Source: Chloroflexota bacterium | GTDB lineage: Bacteria; Chloroflexota; Dehalococcoidia; RBG-13-53-26 | DNA: 9,841 bases | Direction: 5' to 3' | Assembly: GCA_030616195.1 (NCBI GenBank) | Contig: JAUWXW010000038.1 | Location: forward strand, 1 to 9,841 | In this document: positions 1 through 6,974 of the stretch, piece after piece | How positions within the stretch are numbered: position 1 is the stretch's first letter | How the letters are laid out: each line of letters starts with the position of its first letter | Made by a program: the position numbers and the translations under genes | Notes under the pieces: model-generated | The model's database searches: none | What the model saw: only the letters and a program-made list of their open reading frames with translations | What the model was told of the DNA's origin: nothing

Positions 1-2830
1 CTTCTTCGATGAGCTCGTCAGGGATGTCTGTAGACAGACCCACTATGTAGTCCCCTTCCGTGGCTAGAGAGTAGCCTGGCTGGTCAATTAGCTCGCTCTC
101 TTCCTTAACAAATTCCATCCTTTTTACGTTGAGTTCTTCCAACACCTGGGAGGCAAGCCTTTCCAGCGCCTCTCTTTCACTTCTTGACCTGGTCTTAATG
201 ACTACTCTTGCCAGAGGTTGGCGCACCTTGATACCTGCTTTGCTTCTGGCTGCTCTTCCCAGGCTAGAGACCTTCATGGCTAATCGGGTATCAGCAGCCA
301 GACGATCGTCTATCCTGGCCTGGTCTGCCGCCGGAAAGTTGCAGAGGTGCACGCTCTCTTCGGCCTCTGGATCTACCGAGCGCACCAAATTCTGATACAT
401 CTCCTCGGCGATGAAAGGCGTCAGGGGAGCCAGAAGCTTGGACAGGGTAACCAGACAGTCGTAAAGGGTGAAATAGGCAGACAATTTGTCGGCATCGTTT
501 TCACTTTTCCAGAAGCGTCGTCGGCTTCTCCTTACGTACCAGTTAGACAGGCGTTCCAGGAATTCCTCAATCCTCCTGCCGGCGTCAGTGGGATTGTAGT
601 TGTCCATTTCCTCGGTGACCTGGACAATGGCCTGGTTGAGCTCAGAGGTGATCCATCTATCTAGCTCAGAAGAGTGTTCAGGAGCCTCGGCTGTAGCGGG
701 GTGAAATCGGTCAATATTAGCGTATAGGACGAAGAAGGAAGAGGTGTTCCACAGGGTGGAGAGAAATCTTCGTGCCACCTCGTTCACCTGGCTGGGGGAA
801 AACCGTTTCACGTTGCCGGCCGGAGTGGAGGTAAACATGTACCAGCGTAGTGCGTCAGCGCCGTTGGCGGAGATAATCGTCCACGGGTCAACCACATTTC
901 CTTTGGCCTTGCTCATCTTCTCGCCTTCGGCATCGAGGATGTGTCCCAGGCAGATGACGTTCTTAAAACAGGGACGCTGAAACAGTAGGGTGGACAGGGC
1001 ATGGAGGCTATAGAACCAGCCCCTTGTCTGGTCAACCGCCTCACAGATATAGTCAGCGATCTTGTTTTGCTCAAAGAGCTCCCGGTTTTCGAAGTCATAA
1101 TGCCATTGTGCTACAGGCATGGCTCCAGAGTCAAACCAGCAATCAAGCACCTCAGGAACACGACGAATGGTTCCACCGCATTTCTCACACTCGAAAAAGA
1201 TCTCATCGACAAACGGACGGTGCAGGTCAAGCTCACCAGCGAGAAGCTGCGCGGCTGATGCTGTTGCTTTGAGCCCAGTCTTTCCCTCTAGCTCTTTTAT
1301 GCTCCCAATGCATTCATCCTTGCCGCAGCCCTCACATCGCCAGATCGGTAGCGGTGTCCCCCAGTACCTCTCCCTGGAGAAAGCCCAGTCAACGTTGTTC
1401 TCCAACCAATCACCGAAACGCCCGTACTTTACGTGTTCGGGGTACCAGTTGATCTGTTCGTTCCCGGAGATTAGTTGGTCCTTCAACGCTGTCGTTCTGA
1501 TATACCATGAGGGTTTGGCGTAGTATAGAAGGGGAGTCTCACAGCGCCAGCAAAAGGGATAGGTATGGGTGATAGTGTCCTTGTGGTGCAGTCGCCCACT
1601 TTGCCGCAAGTCATCCAAAATCATAGGGTCTGCTTCTTTGACGAATTTGCCATCCCAAGGTTTACTATTCGGTATTAGTTTCCCCTTTAAGTCAACAGTC
1701 TGCACCATAGGCAATGACTCTGATTTCGCTAACTCATAATCTTCCTCTCCGAAAGCTGGGGCGATATGAACGATTCCTGTACCATCGGTCACGGATACGA
1801 AGTCAGCTGGCACCACCAAATTTTCTGGCCGCAATGGCGGGCCATCAGCTACAAACTCGGCTTTCGGCTCATAGAGACGATCGTATAAGACTCCCACTAG
1901 GTCACTTCCCGGGAACTCCTGCAAGGGTTGTTGCCAGTTTCCAGGTCCCAGGCTCTGGTCAAGGAGAGCCTTGGCGAGAATAAGCCTCTCTACCACTCCT
2001 TGCGCAGTGTGAGATTCCACCAATACGTAATCCTCATCAGCAGCCACGGCTAAGGCTACATTCCCCGTAAGCGTCCAGGGTGTAGTAGTCCACGCTAGGA
2101 AGGCAGGTCTTCTTGGTTTCCACTCCTTTGTCTGAAAATCCCAGCCCAGTTTTTCCAACACATTTCTGGCTCTATAAGGTTGCTCACGTTTACTGAGTGG
2201 GAACCGAATATATATCGATGGGTCTTGGACCTCCTGATATCCCAAAGCTACCTCGTGAGAGCTTAAGGAGGTGCCACAGCGGGGGCAGTGAGGGGTGACC
2301 TTGTGGCCTTGATAAATTAGACCATTGTTCCAAAGCTGTTTCACCACCCACCAGCAAGATTCAATGTAGCTGTTGTCAAAAGTGATATAAGGGTGCTCCA
2401 TATCGAGCCAGAAGCCTATGCGCTCGGTAAGGTCTTCCCAGTCCTTAAGATAGTGGAGCACGCTTTCACGGCAACGAGCATTAAACTGGGCAACTCCAAA
2501 CTGCTCAATTTGGGCTTTATCAGTGAAACCCAACTCCCTTTCCACCTCTAGCTCAACCGGCAGACCGTGGGTATCCCAGCCTGCCTTACGGAAAACGCAA
2601 AAGCCCTTCATTGTCTTGTAGCGAGGGATGACATCCTTGTAGACGCGGGAGAGAACATGATGAATGCCTGGATTGCCGTTGACAGTTGGAGGCCCTTCAT
2701 ACAGGGTAAACCGGGGCCCGTCCTGGCGAAGCTCGCTGCTCTTTTGGAAGACATCTCTTTCCTTCCAGAAGCGCAATATGCGCTCTTCTATCTCAGGAAA
2801 GCTGACCTTACTGGTTACCGGCTCGAACAT
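1..2830 (-). CDS. ileS: Isoleucyl-tRNA synthetase (IleRS, type 2), 3' end cut by window edge
   Basis: Charges tRNA-Ile with isoleucine in the cytoplasm and edits misactivated valine. I translated the minus strand from ATG at 2828-2830. It reads 943 codons to the window edge, and the frame agrees at the start, at the KMSKS site and at the edge. Visible parts: N-terminal class I signature GIHH at residues 55-58 (2657-2668) instead of HIGH; a CPRCG zinc knuckle near 180; the threonine-rich editing motif TTTPWTL near 250; the editing-site segment GTGIVHIAPAFG near 355; WAFSRERYWG; CxxC pairs near 497 and 547 (CEGCG, CEKCG); KMSKA at 638-642 (905-919); then the anticodon-binding domain. The family is about 1030-1060 residues, so about 100 C-terminal residues lie outside. 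A GAGGA Shine-Dalgarno lies 4-5 bases before the ATG. It follows two crotonase genes but has no obvious functional link to them. Identity is very secure. Confidence 0.96.
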   Translation of the reverse strand, partial: MFEPVTSKVSFPEIEERILRFWKERDVFQKSSELRQDGPRFTLYEGPPTVNGNPGIHHVLSRVYKDVIPRYKTMKGFCVFRKAGWDTHGLPVELEVERELGFTDKAQIEQFGVAQFNARCRESVLHYLKDWEDLTERIGFWLDMEHPYITFDNSYIESCWWVVKQLWNNGLIYQGHKVTPHCPRCGTSLSSHEVALGYQEVQDPSIYIRFPLSKREQPYRARNVLEKLGWDFQTKEWKPRRPAFLAWTTTPWTLTGNVALAVAADEDYVLVESHTAQGVVERLILAKALLDQSLGPGNWQQPLQEFPGSDLVGVLYDRLYEPKAEFVADGPPLRPENLVVPADFVSVTDGTGIVHIAPAFGEEDYELAKSESLPMVQTVDLKGKLIPNSKPWDGKFVKEADPMILDDLRQSGRLHHKDTITHTYPFCWRCETPLLYYAKPSWYIRTTALKDQLISGNEQINWYPEHVKYGRFGDWLENNVDWAFSRERYWGTPLPIWRCEGCGKDECIGSIKELEGKTGLKATASAAQLLAGELDLHRPFVDEIFFECEKCGGTIRRVPEVLDCWFDSGAMPVAQWHYDFENRELFEQNKIADYICEAVDQTRGWFYSLHALSTLLFQRPCFKNVICLGHILDAEGEKMSKAKGNVVDPWTIISANGADALRWYMFTSTPAGNVKRFSPSQVNEVARRFLSTLWNTSSFFVLYANIDRFHPATAEAPEHSSELDRWITSELNQAIVQVTEEMDNYNPTDAGRRIEEFLERLSNWYVRRSRRRFWKSENDADKLSAYFTLYDCLVTLSKLLAPLTPFIAEEMYQNLVRSVDPEAEESVHLCNFPAADQARIDDRLAADTRLAMKVSSLGRAARSKAGIKVRQPLARVVIKTRSRSEREALERLASQVLEELNVKRMEFVKEESELIDQPGYSLATEGDYIVGLSTDIPDELIEE

Positions 2831-2849
2831 GCATTCCTCGCTGCTTAAT

Positions 2850-2855
2850 ATTATA
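2850..2855 (-). promoter_or_regulatory. Possible ileS promoter -10 (TATAAT)
   Basis: A perfect TATAAT on the minus strand lies 20 bases before the ileS start codon, so the leader would be only about 13 bases and would still include the GAGGA ribosome binding site. No good -35 lies at normal distance: 17 bp upstream reads TTCCCC. A perfect TTGACA at 2889-2894 is 33 bp away. The -10 assignment is therefore weak. Confidence 0.3.
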
Positions 2856-2886
2856 AGTCCCCTTCCCTGATTGGGGAAAGGGACTT
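2855..2886 (-). terminator. Hairpin between crotonase gene and ileS (possible terminator)
   Basis: Arms 2855-2867 and 2874-2886 with a 6-base loop. On the minus-strand RNA all 13 positions pair, one of them as a G-U wobble, whereas the plus strand would carry a C-A mismatch at that place. This favours a minus-strand function, downstream of the crotonase pair. The following bases (AUAAUAUU) are A/U-rich but not a clean U-run, so it may be a weak terminator, an attenuator or an mRNA-stabilising hairpin. Confidence 0.45.
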
Positions 2887-2928
2887 GCTGTCAATCAACT
2901 TAATCAACCGATTTCGTCTTTACCCCAG

Positions 2929-3714
2929 TTATCTTCCCGGGAAGTTGGGCTTTCTCTTTTCTATGAAGGCCTTTACCGCTTCTGCCTGATCTTCGGTGAG
3001 AGCGTGGGATACTGAAGCCCACTTTTCTATCTCCACGCCTGAATATAAGTCGACTTGCATTCCCCGGTTGACGGAGTGTTTTATGAATTTGGATGCCATG
3101 GGGCTGCGTTCCGTTAGCTTGTTGGCTACTTCCATGACCGTTTCCTCGAGCTTGTCGGCCGGAACAGCCTTGTTTATCAGCCCCCATTGCTCTGCCTCTT
3201 TGGCGGTTAGCCAGTCACCGGTAAACAAGAGCTCTTTCGCTTTTCTCAACGGTATTAGCCGGGGAAGCCTCTGTGATCCGCCTCCGGTGGGGACAAGTCC
3301 GAAGGTAGCATGCTGGTCCCCTATGCGGGCATCCTCGGAGGCGTAGGCTAGATCGCAGGCCTCCATCAGTTCGAGGCCGCCGGCCAGGCAGAGGCCATTT
3401 ACCATGGCTATCACTACCTTGGTCATGTGTTCAATGATATAGTTGGTATCGTGGAAGAGCTGACCGTAGGCAACTATATCTTGGGGCTTGCCAATGAGGG
3501 TACTTATATGTTTGAGGTCTGCACCGGTGGAGAAGGCCCTGCCCGTGCCGGTGATGATCACCGCTCGCACTTCCGGATCCACGTCAATACTAAGCAGCGC
3601 ATGCTGTATTTGCCTGTGGGTGTCTGGGTGCAAAGCGTTCAACGCGTCGGGGCGGTTGATGATGATCTTTACTATCCCGCCTTTCTTGTCAACGATGATA
3701 TGGTCGTACTCCAC
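2929..3714 (-). CDS. Crotonase-fold enoyl-CoA hydratase/isomerase, paralogue 1
   Basis: A 261-residue protein of usual crotonase length. It acts on acyl-CoA thioesters in the cytoplasm, probably hydrating or isomerising an enoyl-CoA in fatty or organic acid degradation; the exact substrate cannot be read. Visible signatures: FSTGADLK at 61-68 (oxyanion-hole and CoA-binding loop), the NGLCLAGGLE segment with Glu115 matching the first catalytic Glu of rat enoyl-CoA hydratase, and GGGSQRLPRL near 144-153. At the place of the second catalytic Glu there is His135, so a classic hydratase mechanism is uncertain. The start is GTG at 3712-3714, supported by GGAGG 7 bases upstream and by the exact match of its N-terminus to paralogue 2. 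It ends 98 bases before ileS and 114 bases after paralogue 2, probably co-transcribed with the latter. Confidence 0.9.
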   Translation of the reverse strand: MEYDHIIVDKKGGIVKIIINRPDALNALHPDTHRQIQHALLSIDVDPEVRAVIITGTGRAFSTGADLKHISTLIGKPQDIVAYGQLFHDTNYIIEHMTKVVIAMVNGLCLAGGLELMEACDLAYASEDARIGDQHATFGLVPTGGGSQRLPRLIPLRKAKELLFTGDWLTAKEAEQWGLINKAVPADKLEETVMEVANKLTERSPMASKFIKHSVNRGMQVDLYSGVEIEKWASVSHALTEDQAEAVKAFIEKRKPNFPGR

Positions 3715-3828
3715 AGCTTACCCTCCTTGTCCGTGCCGTCCTGGTTTTCACATTGGGGCTGTCTGGGTTTTGCTCAAACCAAGGGACTTGCGATTCAAGC
3801 TAACGAATCAGGATTGCCTTCGGCAAAG
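3715..3828. other. Spacer between the two crotonase genes
   Basis: A 114-base gap. It carries the GGAGG ribosome binding site for paralogue 1 and a short 5-bp hairpin at about 3814-3826 (TTGCC/GGCAA), too small to call a terminator. I see no convincing promoter and no coding sequence. Confidence 0.5.
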
Positions 3829-4614
3829 CTATCTTCCCGGGAAGACAGGCTTCCTCTTTTCCATGAAAGCCCTTATCCCCTCTACAGAGTCTTCAGTGGC
3901 GAAGTGGGACATTGAAGCTAATTTTTCTATCTCCAGGCCCGAATATAAATCGACCTGCATTCCTCGATTTACGGAGTATTTTATGAATTTCGAGGCCATG
4001 GGGCTTCGTTCCTTTAGCTTGTTTGCCATTTCCATCACCGTTTCCTCGAGCTTGTCAGCAGGCACGGCCTTGTTTATCAGCCCGATTGCCTCTGCCTCTT
4101 TCGCCGTTATCCAATCGCCAGTGAACAAAAGCTCCTTTGCCCTCCTTATTCCTATGAGCCGGGGCAGCCTCTGTGACCCACCTCCACTGGGGATAAGTCC
4201 GGTAGCAGCATGCCGGTCCCCTATCCTGGCATCCTCGGCGGCGTAGGCTAGATCACAAGCCTCCATCAGTTCTATGCCGCCGGCCATGCAAAGGCCATTT
4301 ACCATGGCTATCACTACCTTGCTCATGTGTTCAATGATATGCCATGTGTCGTGGAAGTTCTGGCCAAGTGCAAGTAGTGCTTTCGGGTCATCAATATGGT
4401 TGCTGATATATTTCAGGTCTCCGCCGGCCGAAAAAGCTCTGCCGGTGCCGGTGATGATCACTACCCGTACTTCCGGATCGTTGTCAATCTCAAGGAGTGC
4501 ATGCTGCAGTTGCCTGAATGTATCCGGATGTAAGGCGTTCAGTGCATCCGGGCGGTTTATGGTAATCTTGGCTACGCCATCCTTCTTCTCAACGATGATG
4601 TGGTCATACTCCAT
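3829..4614 (-). CDS. Crotonase-fold enoyl-CoA hydratase/isomerase, paralogue 2
   Basis: A 261-residue crotonase that aligns without gaps to its neighbour; by hand count 206 of 261 residues match (about 79%). Signatures: FSAGGDLK at 61-68, NGLCMAGGIE with Glu115, and GGGSQRLPRL. His135 again replaces the second catalytic Glu of the classic hydratase. Differences from paralogue 1 cluster at residues 61-95 and 231-252, the loops that usually shape the acyl pocket, while 181-230 is nearly identical. Starts at ATG 4612-4614 with GGAGA 7 bases upstream. It is the first gene after the minus-strand promoter at 4692-4721, with a leader of about 70 bases. The true reaction (hydratase, isomerase or other crotonase chemistry) is not decided by sequence. 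Confidence 0.9.
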   Translation of the reverse strand: MEYDHIIVEKKDGVAKITINRPDALNALHPDTFRQLQHALLEIDNDPEVRVVIITGTGRAFSAGGDLKYISNHIDDPKALLALGQNFHDTWHIIEHMSKVVIAMVNGLCMAGGIELMEACDLAYAAEDARIGDRHAATGLIPSGGGSQRLPRLIGIRRAKELLFTGDWITAKEAEAIGLINKAVPADKLEETVMEMANKLKERSPMASKFIKYSVNRGMQVDLYSGLEIEKLASMSHFATEDSVEGIRAFMEKRKPVFPGR

Positions 4615-4691
4615 GAATTGCTCTCCTTCTGTATCCCTGCCCAGCTATCACAGGAAGGCTGCTTGAGTGCCACTCACTGTGACTAGTGGAG

Positions 4692-4721
4692 ATTTTACGA
4701 GTTTGTAGCTAGCTCTGTCAA
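4692..4721 (-). promoter_or_regulatory. Sigma70-type promoter for the crotonase genes
   Basis: On the minus strand a perfect TTGACA (4716-4721) is followed after 18 bp by TAAAAT (4692-4697). Transcription would start near 4685, giving a leader of about 70 bases before paralogue 2. It is back to back with the infC promoter: the two -35 boxes are 16 bp apart. Confidence 0.7.
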
Positions 4722-4737
4722 CTTTGGCTCCGTACGT

Positions 4738-4766
4738 TTGACTTATGTAGTATGATATGCTATAGA
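4738..4766 (+). promoter_or_regulatory. Sigma70-type extended -10 promoter for the infC operon
   Basis: TTGACT (4738-4743), a 17-bp spacer, then TATAGA (4761-4766) preceded by TG at 4758-4759, an extended -10. A second TATAAT at 4767-4772 overlaps downstream but is 23 bp from the -35. The start of transcription would be near 4773, leaving a leader of about 27 bases. That leaves no room for a long regulatory leader such as the L20 leader of Firmicutes. Confidence 0.65.
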
Positions 4767-4784
4767 TATAATCTAAGGCTTAGG

Positions 4785-4790
4785 GGAGGT
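4785..4790 (+). promoter_or_regulatory. Shine-Dalgarno that decides the infC start
   Basis: GGAGGT matches the 16S rRNA tail very well. It ends 9 bases before an in-frame ATA codon at 4800-4802 and lies downstream of the only in-frame ATG (4752), so it cannot serve that ATG. The next usable codon, GTG at 4812, would be about 21 bases away, too far. Confidence 0.7.
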
Positions 4791-4799
4791 AACCGCAAA

Positions 4800-5351
4800 A
4801 TAGTCAAAGTAGTGCGCCTAAACGAGCAGATTAGGGCCAAAGAGGTCCTGGTCATTGGGGAGGATGGGGAGCGGCTGAATGTTATGCCGCTTCAGCAGGC
4901 TTTACAGACGGCCAGAGAGCGGAGCCTGGACTTGGTAGAGGTTGCTTCTACAGCCGTTCCTCCTGTTTGTCGGCTATTGGATTATGGGAGATACAAGTAT
5001 GAGCAAGCGAAGAAAGAGCGCGAGTCCAAGAAGGGCCGTAGGATTTCGCTTGTGCGGGAAGTTCGGCTTAGACCGAGGATCGGAGGACAGGACCTCGACT
5101 GTAAGATCCGGTTGATCCAGCGGCTTGTTGAGGAGGGCAGCAAGGTAAAGGTGACGGTGGTGTTTAGGGGAAGAGAGGTGACCCGTCCCGAGTTGGGGAA
5201 GAAGGTGTTAGAAGAGGTGTTGAACGCGCTGAAGGACAAGGCTGTTGTTGATCAGCCCTTGCAAATAGAGGAGAGAAGTCTGAGTTTATACTTTGCACCA
5301 GCCAAAGCCGCTAAGAAGGTAACTGCAGGGGCTCCTAGTGCCGAAGATTAA
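4800..5351 (+). CDS. infC: Translation initiation factor IF3, probable AUA start
   Basis: IF3 binds the 30S subunit, keeps it apart from the 50S and rejects wrong start codons and initiator tRNAs. From ATA 4800 the protein has 183 residues, the usual length. The N-domain begins RLNEQIRAKEVLVIG, followed by the helical linker with YKYEQAKKERESKK, then the C-domain with VREVRLRP and VVFRGREVTRPELG. I chose ATA because the in-frame ATG at 4752 lies inside the promoter, between -35 and -10, while GGAGGT sits 9 bases before ATA; the conserved domain starts only a few residues later. E. coli infC uses AUU, and this rare start makes IF3 repress its own synthesis. Its last 14 bases overlap rpmI. IF3 identity is secure; the start is inference. 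Confidence 0.93.
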   Translation: MVKVVRLNEQIRAKEVLVIGEDGERLNVMPLQQALQTARERSLDLVEVASTAVPPVCRLLDYGRYKYEQAKKERESKKGRRISLVREVRLRPRIGGQDLDCKIRLIQRLVEEGSKVKVTVVFRGREVTRPELGKKVLEEVLNALKDKAVVDQPLQIEERSLSLYFAPAKAAKKVTAGAPSAED

Positions 5352-5535
5352 GACGCATAAATCCACTAAGCGCCGTTTCCGCATCACCGGTACCGGCAAG
5401 CTTATGCACCATAAGGTAGGTGGAAGCCACCTGCGACGCAAGAAAACACCACGTGTCAAGCGTCAGTACTCGGGAGAGGTGGAGGTTCATGCCTCAAATG
5501 AGGCGCGGGTAAAGCGGCTCTTGCCCTACAGATAA
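5338..5535 (+). CDS. rpmI: 50S ribosomal protein L35
   Basis: A 65-residue, very basic protein that starts MPKIKTHKSTKRRFRITGTGK, as L35 does. It is a structural part of the large ribosomal subunit. The start is GTG, fixed by the conserved N-terminus, and lies inside the infC 3' end with a 14-base overlap in another frame. Only a weak AGGGG sits upstream, so translation is probably coupled to infC. Its stop codon lies right before the rplT ribosome binding site. Confidence 0.96.
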   Translation: MPKIKTHKSTKRRFRITGTGKLMHHKVGGSHLRRKKTPRVKRQYSGEVEVHASNEARVKRLLPYR

Positions 5536-5545
5536 GGGAGGATCA

Positions 5546-5899
5546 TTGCCGCGAGCAAGAAGTGGAATAGTCAGTCGGCGCCGGCATAAAAAGGTGTTGA
5601 ACCTTACCAAGGGGCACCGGGCGACAAGTCACGCTCTATACCGCCGGGCACACGAATCGATGCTTCATTCTCTCAGCTATGCCTACCGTCATCGGCGGGA
5701 ACGCAAGGGTGATATGCGGCGACTTTGGATTATTCGCATCAATGCTGCCGCCCGGTTAAAGGGGATATCCTACTCCCAGTTTATGAATGGCCTAAAGACA
5801 GCGCAGGTAGAAGTCAATCGCAAGATGCTCGCCGACTTAGCTGTAAGAGATCCTCTGGCCTTCTCGCGTCTGGTGGCAGTGGCCAAAGGGGAGATATAG
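5546..5899 (+). CDS. rplT: 50S ribosomal protein L20
   Basis: A 117-residue basic protein of the usual L20 length, needed early in 50S assembly and binding 23S rRNA. The N-terminus MPRARSG and the segment [16 protein letters not shown] match the family; the C-terminal part ends in [14 protein letters not shown]. The start is TTG, fixed by the conserved MPR start and by GGGAGG 4 bases upstream (5536-5541). The gap to rpmI is 10 bases. In other bacteria L20 represses this operon by binding its mRNA; I see no leader site for this here, though an internal site could exist. Confidence 0.96.
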   Translation: MPRARSGIVSRRRHKKVLNLTKGHRATSHALYRRAHESMLHSLSYAYRHRRERKGDMRRLWIIRINAAARLKGISYSQFMNGLKTAQVEVNRKMLADLAVRDPLAFSRLVAVAKGEI

Positions 5900-5910
5900 A
5901 CACGCAAGCA

Positions 5911-6945
5911 ATGCTGGAAGAGCTTGAACAGCTCAAAGCCAGAGCGATCGCCGAAATCGATAGCCTAGACAACCTTAGAGAGCTAGAGGATTGGCGGGTC
6001 CGTTATCTAGGCAGGAAGGGCTCTCTGACCTCCATACTGAGAGGACTGGGGGCCTTATCCTTAGAGGAAAGACGGACCGTAGGGGCTTTAGCTAATGAGG
6101 TCAAGGCCAGTCTTGAACTCGGCTTGAAGGAAAAGGAGAAGGCTCTCAAGGAAGAAGATCTCACTTCCGCTCTGGAACGGGCTGGCATTGACATTACCCT
6201 ACCCGGCTACCCCGTCTCTTTGGGTCGCCTTCATCCCACCACCCAGATAATACGAGAAATGTGCCACATTTTTGTCTCCCTGGGCTTCCAGGTGGTTGAG
6301 GGCCCCGAGGTGGAATGGGACTATTACAACTTTGAGGCATTGAACATCCCTAAGGATCATCCAGCCCGTGATATGTGGGCTACCCTCTGGATAGACACTG
6401 AAGATGATGAGAAGTCTATGCTGTTGCGTACCCATACGTCGCCGATGCAGATAAGGCTCATGGAGAAGACACGCCCGCCTGTCAGGGCAGTAGTTCCGGG
6501 TAAGGTCTATCGTTATGAGGCCACCGACGCCACTCATGAATCGATGTTCTACCAGATTGAAGGCCTGGCAGTAGACCAGGGCATTACTCTCGGTGATCTG
6601 AAAGGGACACTGTTTGAGTTTGCTCGCCGCATCTTTGGGGAACAGCGGAAAGTACGCTTTCGCTGTGATTATTTTCCTTTTGTGGAGCCCGGGGTGGAAA
6701 TGGCCATTGATTGTCTGGTGTGCCAGGGTAGTGGGTGCCGTTTGTGCGCCAACAGTGGCTGGATCGAGATTCTGGGCGCAGGAATGGTCCACCCGGACGT
6801 CCTGAGAAGGGTGAACTACGACCCCGATGTATATACTGGTTTTGCTTTTGGTTTGGGCGTGGAACGTATGCCTATGCTGAGGTATGGCATTGATGACATT
6901 CGCCTCTTTTATGGCAATGACCTGCGCTTCTTGAGGCAATTCTAA
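5911..6945 (+). CDS. pheS: Phenylalanyl-tRNA synthetase alpha subunit
   Basis: Catalytic subunit of the alpha2-beta2 enzyme that charges tRNA-Phe. From ATG 5911 it has 344 residues, the normal length. An N-terminal coiled coil (about 1-90) precedes the class II core: THTSPMQIR, motif 2 around [21 protein letters not shown], and motif 3 GLGVER at 314-319, with the typical end [12 protein letters not shown] CxxCx4CxxC cluster (Cys268, 271, 276, 279) just before [13 protein letters not shown] resembles the one in Bacillus PheS and may bind zinc. The reading frame is open further up to ATG 5725, but that lies inside rplT. ATG 5911 follows the rplT stop by 11 bases without a clear Shine-Dalgarno, so coupling to rplT is likely. 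Confidence 0.96.
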   Translation: MLEELEQLKARAIAEIDSLDNLRELEDWRVRYLGRKGSLTSILRGLGALSLEERRTVGALANEVKASLELGLKEKEKALKEEDLTSALERAGIDITLPGYPVSLGRLHPTTQIIREMCHIFVSLGFQVVEGPEVEWDYYNFEALNIPKDHPARDMWATLWIDTEDDEKSMLLRTHTSPMQIRLMEKTRPPVRAVVPGKVYRYEATDATHESMFYQIEGLAVDQGITLGDLKGTLFEFARRIFGEQRKVRFRCDYFPFVEPGVEMAIDCLVCQGSGCRLCANSGWIEILGAGMVHPDVLRRVNYDPDVYTGFAFGLGVERMPMLRYGIDDIRLFYGNDLRFLRQF

Positions 6946-6974
6946 ACAGGCTGCGGTTGCTTCTCGACTGAAAG

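Noticed and set aside
129..2870. Several plus-strand open frames opposite ileS
   Set aside because: They are antisense to a well-supported minus-strand ileS and show no family features.
2831..2928. T-box riboswitch before ileS
   Set aside because: The gap is only 98 bases and has no AGGGUGGNACCGCG-like T-box sequence or specifier stem; only one hairpin is present.
2933..2944. CTTCCCGGGAAG palindrome, also present near 3833
   Set aside because: It encodes the shared C-terminal FPGR of both crotonases, so the repeat is explained by the gene duplication.
4752..4799. ATG 4752 as the infC start
   Set aside because: It lies inside the promoter, has no Shine-Dalgarno, and adds 16 residues that do not look like IF3.
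4773..4799. L20-type leader controlling infC-rpmI-rplT
   Set aside because: The predicted leader is about 27 bases, too short for that RNA structure.
5725..5910. ATG 5725 as the pheS start
   Set aside because: It would lie deep inside rplT in another frame; PheS homology and normal length begin at 5911.
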